Positions 52,157-61,358 of a DNA stretch of 64,000 bases are shown in pieces. Below the pieces are notes generated by a model, which was given only the letters and a program-made list of their open reading frames with translations, ran no database searches and had not been told where the DNA came from. The stretch covers positions 1-64,000 of the forward strand of contig SUYH01000008.1 of assembly GCA_015060535.1 (NCBI GenBank), written 5' to 3'. This stretch comes from Prevotella sp. (GTDB taxonomy: Bacteria; Bacteroidota; Bacteroidia; Bacteroidales; Bacteroidaceae). The position numbers and the translations under genes are program-made. Each line of letters opens with the position of its first letter. Within the stretch, counting starts at the first letter, position 1.

Positions 52157-55100
52157 ATGGAAGATTTCATACATTTACACGTCCATACATACTATTCTAT
52201 CCTCGACGGACAGTCGAGCATCAAACGGCTGGTAGACAAGGCTGTAGGCAACGGCATGAAAGGTATGGCTATCACCGACCACGGCAACATGTTTGGCATC
52301 AAGGAGTTCCATGACTATGTGAACGGTGTGAACAAAGGTCGCAAGAAGGAAGGACTGGAACCTTTCAAGCCCATCTTCGGTTGCGAGATGTATGTGTCGC
52401 GCTATGGCTCCAAGTCGCTCAAGGACGACAAGCGCCATCAGGGCGGTTACCATCTCATTGTGCTGGCGAAGAACTATCAGGGCTACAAGAACCTCATCAA
52501 ACTGGTGAGCCGTTCGTGGGTGGATGGGTTCTACATGCGTCCGCGTACCGACCGCGAGGATTTGGAGAAATACCATGAGGGCTTGATTGTCTGCTCAGCA
52601 TGTATTGCCGGCGAGGTGCCCAAGAAGATCCTGAATGGCGACATTGAGGGTGCTCGTGAGGCTGTGGAGTGGTATCATCGTGTGTTTGGCGACGACTACT
52701 ACCTGGAGTTACAGCGCCACGAGGTCAAAGACCCTACTATCCGCGCTAACCGTGAGACCTTCCCTGAGCAGCAGAAAGCGAACAAGGTGCTCATCGAGTT
52801 GGCTCATGAGTATGGTATCAAGCTGGTCTGCACCAACGATGCCCACTTTGTGGACCAGGAGAATGCAGAGGCTCACGACCACTTGCTCTGTCTCTCTACA
52901 GGCAAGGATTTGGATGACCCCACTCGCATGCTTTACTCCAAGCAGGAGTGGTTTAAGACCCGTGAGGAGATGAACGAGGTGTTCAGCGATGTGCCAGAAG
53001 CATTGTCGAACACCCTGGAGATATTAGATAAGGTAGAAATCTACAGCTTGGATCACGACCCCATCATGCCCTTCTTCCCCATTCCCGAATCGTTCGGTAC
53101 GGAGGAGGAATGGCGCAAGAAGTTCACCGAGGAGCAGCTCTATGAGGAGTTTACCCGCGATGAGAACGGTGAGAATCCGCTGCCTCGTGAAGAGGGTGAG
53201 AAGAAAATAAAGAAGTTGGGCGGCTACGACAAACTGTACCGCATCAAGTTCGAGGCCGACTATCTGGCAGAACTCGCCTATGCTGGTGCCAAGAAACGCT
53301 ATGGTGAGCCCATTCCTGCGGAGGTTGATGACCGCGTGCGCTTCGAGCTTCATATCATGAAGACGATGGGTTTCCCGGGCTACTTCCTTATCGTGCAGGA
53401 CTTTATCAATTCCGCTCGCGACGAGCTGGGTGTGATGGTGGGACCGGGTCGTGGCTCTGCAGCCGGCTCTGTGGTGGCCTACTGTCTGGGAATCACCAAG
53501 ATTGACCCCCTGAAGTATGACCTGCTGTTCGAGCGTTTCCTGAACCCCGACCGTATCTCGTTGCCTGATATAGATACCGACTTCGATGACGATGGCCGAG
53601 GACGAGTGCTGAAGTGGGTGGAGGACAAGTACGGCCACGAGAACTGTGCGCATATCATCACCTATGCCACGATGGCCACCAAGAACTCCATCAAGGATGT
53701 AGCGCGTGTGGAGAAGGTGCCCCTCAATATCACCAATGCCCTATGTAAGGCTATCCCTGACCGCTTGCCCGATGGGCTGAAGATGAATCTGCCCAACGCT
53801 ATCAAGTGTACACCAGAATTACGCGATGCTGAGGCTTCTGTTGACCCCGCTATGCGTAATACCATCAAATACGCCAAGATGCTTGAAGGTACCGTTCGCG
53901 GTACGGGTATCCACGCCTGTGGCTTCATCATCTGTCGTGACCCGATTAGTGAATGGGTGCCCGTCTCAACTGCCGACGACCCTGACTTCAAGGATACCAA
54001 GACCAACTGTACTCAGTACGATGGTCATGTCATCGAGTCGACAGGACTCATCAAGATGGACTTCCTTGGACTGAAGACGCTTTCGGAGATGAAGGAGTGC
54101 TGTGCTGTCATTAAGCAGACACGTGGCATCGATGTAGACCTCGATACCATTCCCATTGACGATCCCAAAACCTTTGAACTCTACCAGCAGGGGCGTACCA
54201 TCGGTACCTTCCAGTTCGAGTCGAACGGTATGCAGAAATACTTGCGTGAGTTGCATCCTACGGTGTTTGAGGACCTCATCGCCATGAATGCCCTCTACCG
54301 TCCAGGTCCTATGGATTACATCCCCTCGTTCATTGCCCGTAAGAACGGTAAGGAGGAGATCAAATACGATATCCCTTGTATGGAGAAGTATCTGAAGGAT
54401 ACTTATGGCATCACCGTCTATCAGGAGCAGGTGATGTTGCTGTCGCGCCAACTGGCTGACTTCACCCGTGGTGAGAGCGATGCCCTGCGTAAGGCCATGG
54501 GTAAGAAGAAGAAAGACATCGTTGACGCCATGAAACCCAAATTCATCGATGGTGGCAAGAAAAACGGCCATGACCCTGCAATACTTGAGAAGATATGGGC
54601 CGACTGGGAGAAGTTTGCCTCCTATGCCTTCAACAAGTCGCATGCTGCCTGCTATTCATGGGTAGCCTACCAAACTGCCTACCTGAAAGCCAATTACCCG
54701 GCAGAGTTCATGGCTGCTATCATGAGTCGTCGTCGCGACCAGATTACCGAGATTACCAAACTGATGGATGAGTGTAAGTCGATGGGCATCGCCACCTTGG
54801 GTCCTGATGTCAATGAGTCGTACCAGAAGTTCGGTGTCAACCAGAAGGGTGAGATACGTTTCGGACTGGCAGCCATCAAAGGAATGGGCGACGGTGTGGC
54901 ACAGGCTATCATCGATGAGCGACAGAAGAACGGCGCTTATCAGGATATTTACGACTTCGTGCAGCGCATCAATTTCGGTCAGGTCAACCGCAAAGCCTTT
55001 GAGTCGCTGGCCCTGAGCGGTGGTTTCGACAGCTTCGGACTGCGCCGTGAAGACTTCTTTGCTAAGAATAATAAGGGTGAGTCGTTCATCGATATCATCA

Positions 55101-55867
55101 TGCGCTACGGACAGACCTATCAGACAGAGAAGCAGCAGGCGCAGAACTCGCTGTTCGGTGGTTTCGATGATATCGAGATTCAACGTCCTGCCGTTCCCAA
55201 GAGCGAGGAGCGCTGGAGTGATATCGAGCGTCTGAACAAGGAACGCGAATTGGTGGGCATCTATCTCTCTGCCCATCCGTTGGATGAATATAAGATTGTG
55301 CTGGACCATCTGTGCAATACCCGATGTGACGAATTGGCAGATGTCAACAAGCTGAAAGACCGCGAGGATGTCATCCTCGGTGGCATAGTGACAGGAGTGC
55401 GCACCCGTTTCGACAAGCGTGGCCAGCCTTGTGGTTTCGTCACCCTGGAAGACTTCGAGGGCAGTGGCGAACTGGCACTCTTCGGTGAGGAGTGGGGTCG
55501 CTGGAGCGGTATGTTTACTGAAGGAGCCTCCGTCTATGTCTTGGCCAAGGTGCAGCCTCGCTTTAAGTTCAGCGATATCATGGGACTGAAGATTCAGAAT
55601 ATCGAATACCTGCAGACCATCAAGGACAAGGCCATTGAGCGTATCACCATCTCCATGACCACCGACCTGCTGGACAACCAGATAGTCACCGAGCTGAACG
55701 AGCTGATTGACGAGAGTCCTGGCACCACCAAGCTCTACATCCAGCTGCACGATGCCATGGGCAAGCGCCACATCCTGCTGACCAGTGCCTCGAAGACTGT
55801 CGATGTGAAGCGCGATCTGATACAGTATATCGAGCAGACCGAGGCCTTAGACTATACCATTAATTAA
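52157..55867 (+). CDS. dnaE: DNA polymerase III alpha subunit
   Basis: 1236 aa. N-terminal PHP domain (FIHLHVHTYYSILDGQSS, then MAITDHGNMFGI), C-family polymerase core with VGPGRGSAAGSVVAYCLGI and the catalytic acidic PDIDTDFDDDGRGR, then helix-hairpin-helix and OB-fold regions (EDVILGGIVTGVRTRFDKRG). It is the replicative polymerase acting at the fork with DnaN and the clamp loader. Length is typical for Bacteroidetes DnaE. Expressed from its own promoter; trxA follows after 73 bp. Confidence 0.97.
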   Translation: MEDFIHLHVHTYYSILDGQSSIKRLVDKAVGNGMKGMAITDHGNMFGIKEFHDYVNGVNKGRKKEGLEPFKPIFGCEMYVSRYGSKSLKDDKRHQGGYHLIVLAKNYQGYKNLIKLVSRSWVDGFYMRPRTDREDLEKYHEGLIVCSACIAGEVPKKILNGDIEGAREAVEWYHRVFGDDYYLELQRHEVKDPTIRANRETFPEQQKANKVLIELAHEYGIKLVCTNDAHFVDQENAEAHDHLLCLSTGKDLDDPTRMLYSKQEWFKTREEMNEVFSDVPEALSNTLEILDKVEIYSLDHDPIMPFFPIPESFGTEEEWRKKFTEEQLYEEFTRDENGENPLPREEGEKKIKKLGGYDKLYRIKFEADYLAELAYAGAKKRYGEPIPAEVDDRVRFELHIMKTMGFPGYFLIVQDFINSARDELGVMVGPGRGSAAGSVVAYCLGITKIDPLKYDLLFERFLNPDRISLPDIDTDFDDDGRGRVLKWVEDKYGHENCAHIITYATMATKNSIKDVARVEKVPLNITNALCKAIPDRLPDGLKMNLPNAIKCTPELRDAEASVDPAMRNTIKYAKMLEGTVRGTGIHACGFIICRDPISEWVPVSTADDPDFKDTKTNCTQYDGHVIESTGLIKMDFLGLKTLSEMKECCAVIKQTRGIDVDLDTIPIDDPKTFELYQQGRTIGTFQFESNGMQKYLRELHPTVFEDLIAMNALYRPGPMDYIPSFIARKNGKEEIKYDIPCMEKYLKDTYGITVYQEQVMLLSRQLADFTRGESDALRKAMGKKKKDIVDAMKPKFIDGGKKNGHDPAILEKIWADWEKFASYAFNKSHAACYSWVAYQTAYLKANYPAEFMAAIMSRRRDQITEITKLMDECKSMGIATLGPDVNESYQKFGVNQKGEIRFGLAAIKGMGDGVAQAIIDERQKNGAYQDIYDFVQRINFGQVNRKAFESLALSGGFDSFGLRREDFFAKNNKGESFIDIIMRYGQTYQTEKQQAQNSLFGGFDDIEIQRPAVPKSEERWSDIERLNKERELVGIYLSAHPLDEYKIVLDHLCNTRCDELADVNKLKDREDVILGGIVTGVRTRFDKRGQPCGFVTLEDFEGSGELALFGEEWGRWSGMFTEGASVYVLAKVQPRFKFSDIMGLKIQNIEYLQTIKDKAIERITISMTTDLLDNQIVTELNELIDESPGTTKLYIQLHDAMGKRHILLTSASKTVDVKRDLIQYIEQTEALDYTIN

Positions 55868-55940
55868 TGGCACGATGTTTGTAGATAAAATAATGAGAAA
55901 TATATCGTAAATAGTAAATCGTTAAATTGTAAATTACAAG

Positions 55941-56255
55941 ATGGAAGTAACAATCACAAGTGAGAATTTCGAGAGCCTGAAGAATGGCGAGCAGCCATTA
56001 GTAGTTGATTTCTGGGCAACATGGTGTGGTCCCTGTCGTATGGTTGGTCCCGTTATTTCGGAGCTGGCTGAGCAGTACGACGGCAAGATCGTAGTGGGTA
56101 AGTGTGACGTGGAGGACAATGAGGAACTGGCCGTTGAGTTCGGCATCCGCAATATCCCCACCATCCTCTTCTTCAAGAACGGTCAGGTTGTTGACAAGCT
56201 GGTAGGCGCACAGTCCAAGGCTAAGATTGACGAGAAGTTCCAGACTCTGCTCTAA
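55941..56255 (+). CDS. trxA: thioredoxin
   Basis: 104 aa. Active site [15 protein letters not shown] with the CGPC redox pair, cis-Pro region [12 protein letters not shown]. No signal peptide, so it is the cytoplasmic disulfide reductase. Located after dnaE, as commonly seen in Bacteroidetes. It overlaps convergent tsaE by 4 bp at their 3' ends. No hairpin terminator is apparent between them. Confidence 0.95.
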   Translation: MEVTITSENFESLKNGEQPLVVDFWATWCGPCRMVGPVISELAEQYDGKIVVGKCDVEDNEELAVEFGIRNIPTILFFKNGQVVDKLVGAQSKAKIDEKFQTLL

Positions 56256-56659
56256 AACTGCACGAGTCTGCTACCATCTGCCTGCTCGGTGATGCTGACA
56301 CGAACAGCATCATCGGGCAGTATTTCTTCTATCAGCTCAGGCCACTCGATGAAGCAGAGTGCGCCAGAGTAGAAATAGTCCTCATAGCCCATGTCGTAGA
56401 CTTCTTCCAGTTTTTTGATGCGGTAGAAGTCGAAGTGGTAGATGGTCTCATCGCCTTCATACTCGTTGATAATGGCGAAGGTAGGCGACGTGATGACATC
56501 CTTTACACCCAACTCTTCACAGACGGCCTTGACAAAGGTGGTCTTGCCAGCCCCCATCTTGCCGTAGAAGGCGAAGACGCGTGACTCGCCCATGTTCTCA
56601 ATAAACTCACGTGCAGCCTCACGAATGTGCTCTATATCTTTGATAACTAAACTAATCAT
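56252..56659 (-). CDS. tsaE: tRNA threonylcarbamoyladenosine synthesis ATPase TsaE
   Basis: 135 aa. Walker [21 protein letters not shown], then [15 protein letters not shown] and the conserved HFDFYRI and FIEWPEL. TsaE is the ATPase partner of TsaB-TsaD in making t6A37 of tRNA. Overlaps the trxA end by 4 bp and lies 16 bp downstream of porX in the aroA-sprE-porX-tsaE run. Confidence is high. Confidence 0.95.
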   Translation of the reverse strand: MISLVIKDIEHIREAAREFIENMGESRVFAFYGKMGAGKTTFVKAVCEELGVKDVITSPTFAIINEYEGDETIYHFDFYRIKKLEEVYDMGYEDYFYSGALCFIEWPELIEEILPDDAVRVSITEQADGSRLVQF

Positions 56660-56675
56660 AATTCCTAATTATTAA

Positions 56676-58223
56676 TTATCTTTTCTTTCCTTTCATACTG
56701 ATGATGGGTATGATCATCTCCTCCATCGAGATGCCTCCATGCTGGAAGGTATTGCGATAGTAGGACACGTAATAGTTGTAGTTGTTAGGATAGGCGAAGA
56801 AGTCGTCGCCAGTGGCAAAGACATAGCTCGTCGAGAGGTTAGGAGCAGGCAGATGGGCCTTGCGTGGTTCCTTGATAACAAACAGCTCCTTCGAGTCGTA
56901 GGCCAGGTTCTTGCCTAACTTATAGCGCAGATTGGTGTTGGTGTTGCGGTCGCCGATAATCTTCACCGGATTGGTGGCGCGGATGGAGCCGTGATCGGTG
57001 GTGACAATGACATGATAGTCGCTCTGTGCCAATTGTCGGAACAGGTCGGCAATGACCGAATGGCGGAACCACGACAGCGTGATGCTACGGTATGCTGACT
57101 CGTTGTTGGCCAACTCGCGAACCATCTTCGACTCCGTTCGCGCATGGCTCAGCATGTCGATGAAGTTGAACACCACCACGTTCAGGTCGTTTTTTTGCAG
57201 CTCGTTCAACTGGCTCATCAGTTTATCGGCCTCTTGCGATGTGTTGATCTTATGGTATGAGAACGTGTTCTTCCGACGATACCGTTCCAGCTGTGTCTGG
57301 ACGAGCGGTTCCTCGTTCAGGTTCTTGCCTTCCTCTTCGTCCTCGTCAACCCACAGGTTGGGGAACATTTGGGCTATCTGTTCGGGCATCAAACCCGAGA
57401 AGATGGCATTGCGCGCATACTGCGTCGCGGTAGGCAGGATGCTGCAGTACAGGTCTTCGTCAATCTCAAATTGGTCGCCAATCTCACGTTCCAGCATCTT
57501 CCACTGGTCATAACGGAAATTGTCGAGCACGACGAGGAAGACTTTCTGCCCCTCGTTGAGCTGGGGGAAGACCTTGTATTTGAACAGCTCGGGCGACAGC
57601 ATCGGATGTTCCTCACCTGTCATCCAGTCCATATAGTGCTGACGAATGTATTTGCCAAAGCCTCGGTTCGCCTCCTGCTTCTGCATATCGAGCATCTCGG
57701 TCATCTGCGAATCGGTAGCGCTGAGCTCCAGTTCCCAGCGTACCAGCCGCTTGTAAATATCAACCCAGTCCTCCCACGTGCGACAGTCCATAATCTGCAT
57801 CGACAACTGCTGGAACTGTTGCTGATAACTGGTCTGCACCGTCTCCGTCACGATTTCGCGGCGATGGATATTCTTCTTCAGCGTCAGCAATATCTGGTTG
57901 GGGTTGACGGGCTTGATCAGATAGTCAGCTATCTGTTGGCCGATGGCTTGGTTCATGATGTCTTCCTCTTCGCTCTTCGTCACCATCACGATGGGAACCT
58001 GAGGAGTTATCTCCTTGATGCGCTGTAGTGTTTCCAGTCCGCTCAGACCGGGCATCATCTCATCGAGCAACACCAGGTCGAACGTTCGTTTGCGACACTC
58101 CTCAATGGCGTCGGTACCGTTGGTCACTGTGACCACCTCATATCCTTTCTTCTCCAGGAAGAGCAAGTGGGCGCGGAGCAGTTCCATCTCGTCGTCAGCC
58201 CATAACAGTAGTCCGTTAGTCAT
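56676..58223 (-). CDS. porX: T9SS regulator PorX (response regulator with PglZ-type phosphatase domain)
   Basis: 515 aa. N-terminal CheY-like receiver (LLLWADDEMELLRAHLLFLE, phospho-acceptor Asp in VLLDEMMPG). A helical linker follows, then a C-terminal PglZ/alkaline-phosphatase-superfamily domain (FLVVLDNFRYDQW, then VIVTTDHGSIRATNP). This is the architecture of PorX, which controls type IX secretion in Bacteroidetes with the PorY kinase (absent here). Located 3 bp after the sprE-like gene. Its cargo likely includes the secreted proteins at 39.7-46.2 kb. Confidence 0.93.
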   Translation of the reverse strand: MTNGLLLWADDEMELLRAHLLFLEKKGYEVVTVTNGTDAIEECRKRTFDLVLLDEMMPGLSGLETLQRIKEITPQVPIVMVTKSEEEDIMNQAIGQQIADYLIKPVNPNQILLTLKKNIHRREIVTETVQTSYQQQFQQLSMQIMDCRTWEDWVDIYKRLVRWELELSATDSQMTEMLDMQKQEANRGFGKYIRQHYMDWMTGEEHPMLSPELFKYKVFPQLNEGQKVFLVVLDNFRYDQWKMLEREIGDQFEIDEDLYCSILPTATQYARNAIFSGLMPEQIAQMFPNLWVDEDEEEGKNLNEEPLVQTQLERYRRKNTFSYHKINTSQEADKLMSQLNELQKNDLNVVVFNFIDMLSHARTESKMVRELANNESAYRSITLSWFRHSVIADLFRQLAQSDYHVIVTTDHGSIRATNPVKIIGDRNTNTNLRYKLGKNLAYDSKELFVIKEPRKAHLPAPNLSTSYVFATGDDFFAYPNNYNYYVSYYRNTFQHGGISMEEMIIPIISMKGKKR

Positions 58224-58226
58224 ATC

Positions 58227-61200
58227 TTATCTCCAAAAATCATCATCAAATTCTATGTATCCACCGTTACCGGTATTCTCCGTCTCTTCTTCATCGTCAT
58301 CTTCGCCTTCTGCCTCAGGCTCCTTCTCCTGGACGATGGTCTCAGGCTCATCGAGCAGCGGAGTCTTTGAAATCTCGATGGGTGCCAGCTGCTTTTCGAA
58401 GAACAACTCGTAGTCAGCATAGCTGAACACCGTGCCTAAGAGTGGTAGGTTCTGTTCGCTGACGATCAGACTACGACACCGCTGTAGCATGGTGGCCAGC
58501 AAACCTCCTGCACCATGTAGCTGCCGGGCATATTGGCGTGCCTCGTCGTAGTTCAGAAATCCGCTGATGACCATCCGGCACAGGCCGTTCTGATCCTGAT
58601 CCGTCACGATTTCGAAGTTGCGCACCAGATAGTTGGAGAAGTTATATTTAGCCATCTCGTAGAGCAGCTGGTTCTGATTGACAGAGTCCGGCTGATAAGC
58701 CAGCAGGAAGACGTGGCTGACATTTCGTTCAATGCTCAGCGTGTCGATATGCATCGAGTCTGCTGCAAGGCGGTCGGCATTGCGTCGTGACCAGATGTCG
58801 CCCATGTCGAACTTGCCACCATGCAGACGGCGGCCCTGCTGTACGCCACGGATAATCATGCCGGCCAGCTCGCTGACCTCGCTCTGCGGATATTTCTCGA
58901 CTACTTGTTTCATGCGTTCGGTACATTCGGCAGGATGGCCTTCGTTCAACAGACTCATGCCTTCGATGAAGAGGAATTTCGGCCGGTGCTGTCCTAACGG
59001 GAAACGTTTTTCTGATAGCAGGGTGTTCGCCTTGACTTCCTCGTGGCGGTTCTGCTTGAAGGCCTCATAGGTAGCCGCATAGAGTGAGTCTTCTATATGC
59101 ACCCCAAAGCGCTGGTTCTCTGCAAAGTAAGGGTCGGAGAGAAGAATGGTCCATTGGCTCTCGGGGAAGTTCTGCTGGAGTTGTGTGATACAGTTCTCTG
59201 CCTCTTGCTGTCTGCCTTGGCGTGAGTACAACAGGAACAGGTGGTACCACGCCTCGTCGTTGTGTTCGTAGTCGGCATACTGGGTGATTAGGCGATTGAG
59301 AGCCTTATGGCTGAGGCCGAGGTTGTCGAGTTTGTCTTTGAAGATGATACCCGAGTGGAACAGTCCTTCCTTGATGATGTTATCACTCTGTTGGCGTTGC
59401 TCTTCGGTGAAGGGAATCTGTGCCAGGTAGTATTCGCGCTGATGCGGATCATTGACTGCAGAGTCGGCAGGAACTTCCGACGGGTTGGCTTGGTTCTGGC
59501 TGACCGGGTTTTCCGGATTTTCTGGAATCTCCGGACTGTCCGGACTATCTGTACTATCCGGATTCTCCGGAATACTGGCTACCACCGTCAAGTTGATGCG
59601 TTGCCAGTTGTCCTGGTTGTCACGCTTGCCCCAGAGGCGTTGGAACACCTGCTTACCCTGACTGACGGCCTGCGGGTTGTAGAAATACCAGGCTTTAGAG
59701 GCTGCTGTAGTCGTGGTTGTCGTCGGAAGGGTAGGGGTAGGCTGGTAGGTCTGACCGCCCCCCATGGCAGACTGTTGCTGTACGGTGCGTTCTGCTTCGG
59801 CCTCCTCTAGGGCACGCTGCTCTTCCTTCTCTTTCTTGATAAGGGCGGCTATCACCTGGTCGATGGCTTTGTTTCGGTCTTCTTCCGACATGTTTGCCAA
59901 GCGTTGCAGCGAGTCCTGCAACTGGACAGCACTGGTGTGTGGGGCCAGCTCGTCGAGCACTTTCGAACGTTCTGACAGTTGTTCGTAGTCCTTACGGTCC
60001 TTGTCCAGCAGTCCGATGGCCTGTCCGTAGCAGCGCTGGGCATCGGCATATTTCTCCTGTTGCCAGTAGACATTGCCTAAGGTGAGCAGCAATACACCTT
60101 TCTCCACACCGCTGCGGGTAGCTTTCTCGCAGCCCATCTCATAAGCCTCGATGGCTCGTAAGGTGTCGCGTTGTGTCAGATAGGTATTGCCAATGGCATA
60201 GTACACCTGGTCCAGATATTCCTTGTTGTTATCAGAAGCAGCCATGCGCTTTAGCTTTTTGATCTTCCGCTCGTGGTCTACTCCTGGCAGCACTTCTGTC
60301 TGGGCTATGCGGGCATTGAACTCCAGTTCGTAGGGTGGACTCAGCCGGATGACGTGGCGATAGGCCTCGTAAGCCTCTTGCCGATGGCCTAGGAGCGTCT
60401 GCAACTGTCCCATCAGGAACCACTCACGGGCTTTCTGCTTGCGACGTCGTTCGTGGCGTATCACCTTGCGCAGGTATTTGACAGCCTCGTCGTAGCGTTG
60501 GGTGTGCAGATAGTAGTCGGCATAGGTGTAGTCCCAGTCTTTCACGGCGCGGAAGTGCATCGAGTCACGTTGCTGTTTGACGATCACATCCTCGGCATCG
60601 TATATCCAGTCGAGCTCAGCGTAGCTCTTGGCCAGCCAGGCACGCGCGATACCCAGAATGGCAGGCTGCGTCTGGTAGAGGCGCGTCATATAGGAAAAAG
60701 TGGCTGCCGCTTCCTCAAACTCGCCCTTCTGAAACTGCGACTTACCCATGAGCAACCAGGCCCGCCAGAGGAAGGGGTTGTATTCGCGGCGCCCCAGCCA
60801 CTCCAGGTCCTTGGCTGTCTTTCGTCTGCCCTTATTCCATTCCGGGCGTCGCTTGATGCTGTGTTGCTTGATGGCTTTCTGCGATTTCTCTATGGCGCGG
60901 TCGAAGTTGCCTTTGCCTAAATCGCGGCTTTCCTTGTTAGCAACAGTATAAAGCGGTATCAGCTCCGTGCAGTTGTCGCGGTTGCCGTTCTCCTTCTCCA
61001 GGCTACCCTCGATGAAGGCTTGTGAACCATTGAAATAGGTGTTGTAGCGTGCATTGAACGAATGCCAGAAACGGGTTCCCGCCGTATTCTTCTTCGTCGA
61101 ACAACTGGAAAGAAGTAAGATGGAAGATGTCAGAAGTAAGATGGTCGTCGTGGGGAGAAGGTGATTGTGACATTTTTCTTCCTTCTTCCTTTTTACCTCT

Positions 61201-61358
61201 TTCTTCAGGTCGGCCAACTTACACTCGTCTCTGCTGGAGCACGAGGAGCAGTCATCTTCTTTCGTGACGATAGGGTCGTCTGTACTGCCGATGGAAAAGA
61301 TGGCAGCAACGACGCCCAGGGCAACGAGCGAGATGATGACTATCAGCAGGAAACTCAC
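58227..61358 (-). CDS. sprE: SprE/PorW-like tetratricopeptide lipoprotein with fused N-terminal membrane module
   Basis: 1043 aa. The start overlaps the aroA stop by 4 bp (ATGA). Residues 1-25 form a membrane helix, then a Cys cluster (C37, C40, C46) and a Lys/Glu-rich stretch. A second hydrophobic segment ends in a lipobox (ILLLSSC, Cys86), followed by SprE/PorW-type sequence (TRFWHSFNARYNTYFNGSQA) and TPR-like repeats to the acidic C-terminus. SprE/PorW is an outer-membrane lipoprotein needed for gliding motility and type IX secretion. The extra N-terminal module and an internal lipoprotein signal in one frame are abnormal; the signal core is encoded by 21-bp direct repeats (61111-61144). 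Family call strong, fusion unexplained. Confidence 0.88.
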   Translation of the reverse strand: MSFLLIVIISLVALGVVAAIFSIGSTDDPIVTKEDDCSSCSSRDECKLADLKKEVKRKKEEKCHNHLLPTTTILLLTSSILLLSSCSTKKNTAGTRFWHSFNARYNTYFNGSQAFIEGSLEKENGNRDNCTELIPLYTVANKESRDLGKGNFDRAIEKSQKAIKQHSIKRRPEWNKGRRKTAKDLEWLGRREYNPFLWRAWLLMGKSQFQKGEFEEAAATFSYMTRLYQTQPAILGIARAWLAKSYAELDWIYDAEDVIVKQQRDSMHFRAVKDWDYTYADYYLHTQRYDEAVKYLRKVIRHERRRKQKAREWFLMGQLQTLLGHRQEAYEAYRHVIRLSPPYELEFNARIAQTEVLPGVDHERKIKKLKRMAASDNNKEYLDQVYYAIGNTYLTQRDTLRAIEAYEMGCEKATRSGVEKGVLLLTLGNVYWQQEKYADAQRCYGQAIGLLDKDRKDYEQLSERSKVLDELAPHTSAVQLQDSLQRLANMSEEDRNKAIDQVIAALIKKEKEEQRALEEAEAERTVQQQSAMGGGQTYQPTPTLPTTTTTTAASKAWYFYNPQAVSQGKQVFQRLWGKRDNQDNWQRINLTVVASIPENPDSTDSPDSPEIPENPENPVSQNQANPSEVPADSAVNDPHQREYYLAQIPFTEEQRQQSDNIIKEGLFHSGIIFKDKLDNLGLSHKALNRLITQYADYEHNDEAWYHLFLLYSRQGRQQEAENCITQLQQNFPESQWTILLSDPYFAENQRFGVHIEDSLYAATYEAFKQNRHEEVKANTLLSEKRFPLGQHRPKFLFIEGMSLLNEGHPAECTERMKQVVEKYPQSEVSELAGMIIRGVQQGRRLHGGKFDMGDIWSRRNADRLAADSMHIDTLSIERNVSHVFLLAYQPDSVNQNQLLYEMAKYNFSNYLVRNFEIVTDQDQNGLCRMVISGFLNYDEARQYARQLHGAGGLLATMLQRCRSLIVSEQNLPLLGTVFSYADYELFFEKQLAPIEISKTPLLDEPETIVQEKEPEAEGEDDDEEETENTGNGGYIEFDDDFWR
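61111..61144 (-). repeat. 21-bp-phased direct repeat encoding the internal signal-peptide core of the sprE-like gene
   Basis: AGAAGTAAGATGG (+ strand) occurs at 61111-61123 and 61132-61144, a 21-bp phase that encodes heptads TTTILLL and TSSILLL in the protein. Confidence 0.8.
61176..61200 (-). repeat. purine-rich 25-bp repeat inside the sprE-like gene
   Basis: Agrees at 23 of 25 positions with 35624-35648 in the GH31 gene. Here it encodes the Lys/Glu-rich stretch between the N-terminal module and the lipoprotein signal. Confidence 0.7.

Noticed and set aside
54656..55771. 371-codon open frame antisense to dnaE
   Set aside because: Shadow of a highly conserved polymerase gene; no start signals or family motifs.
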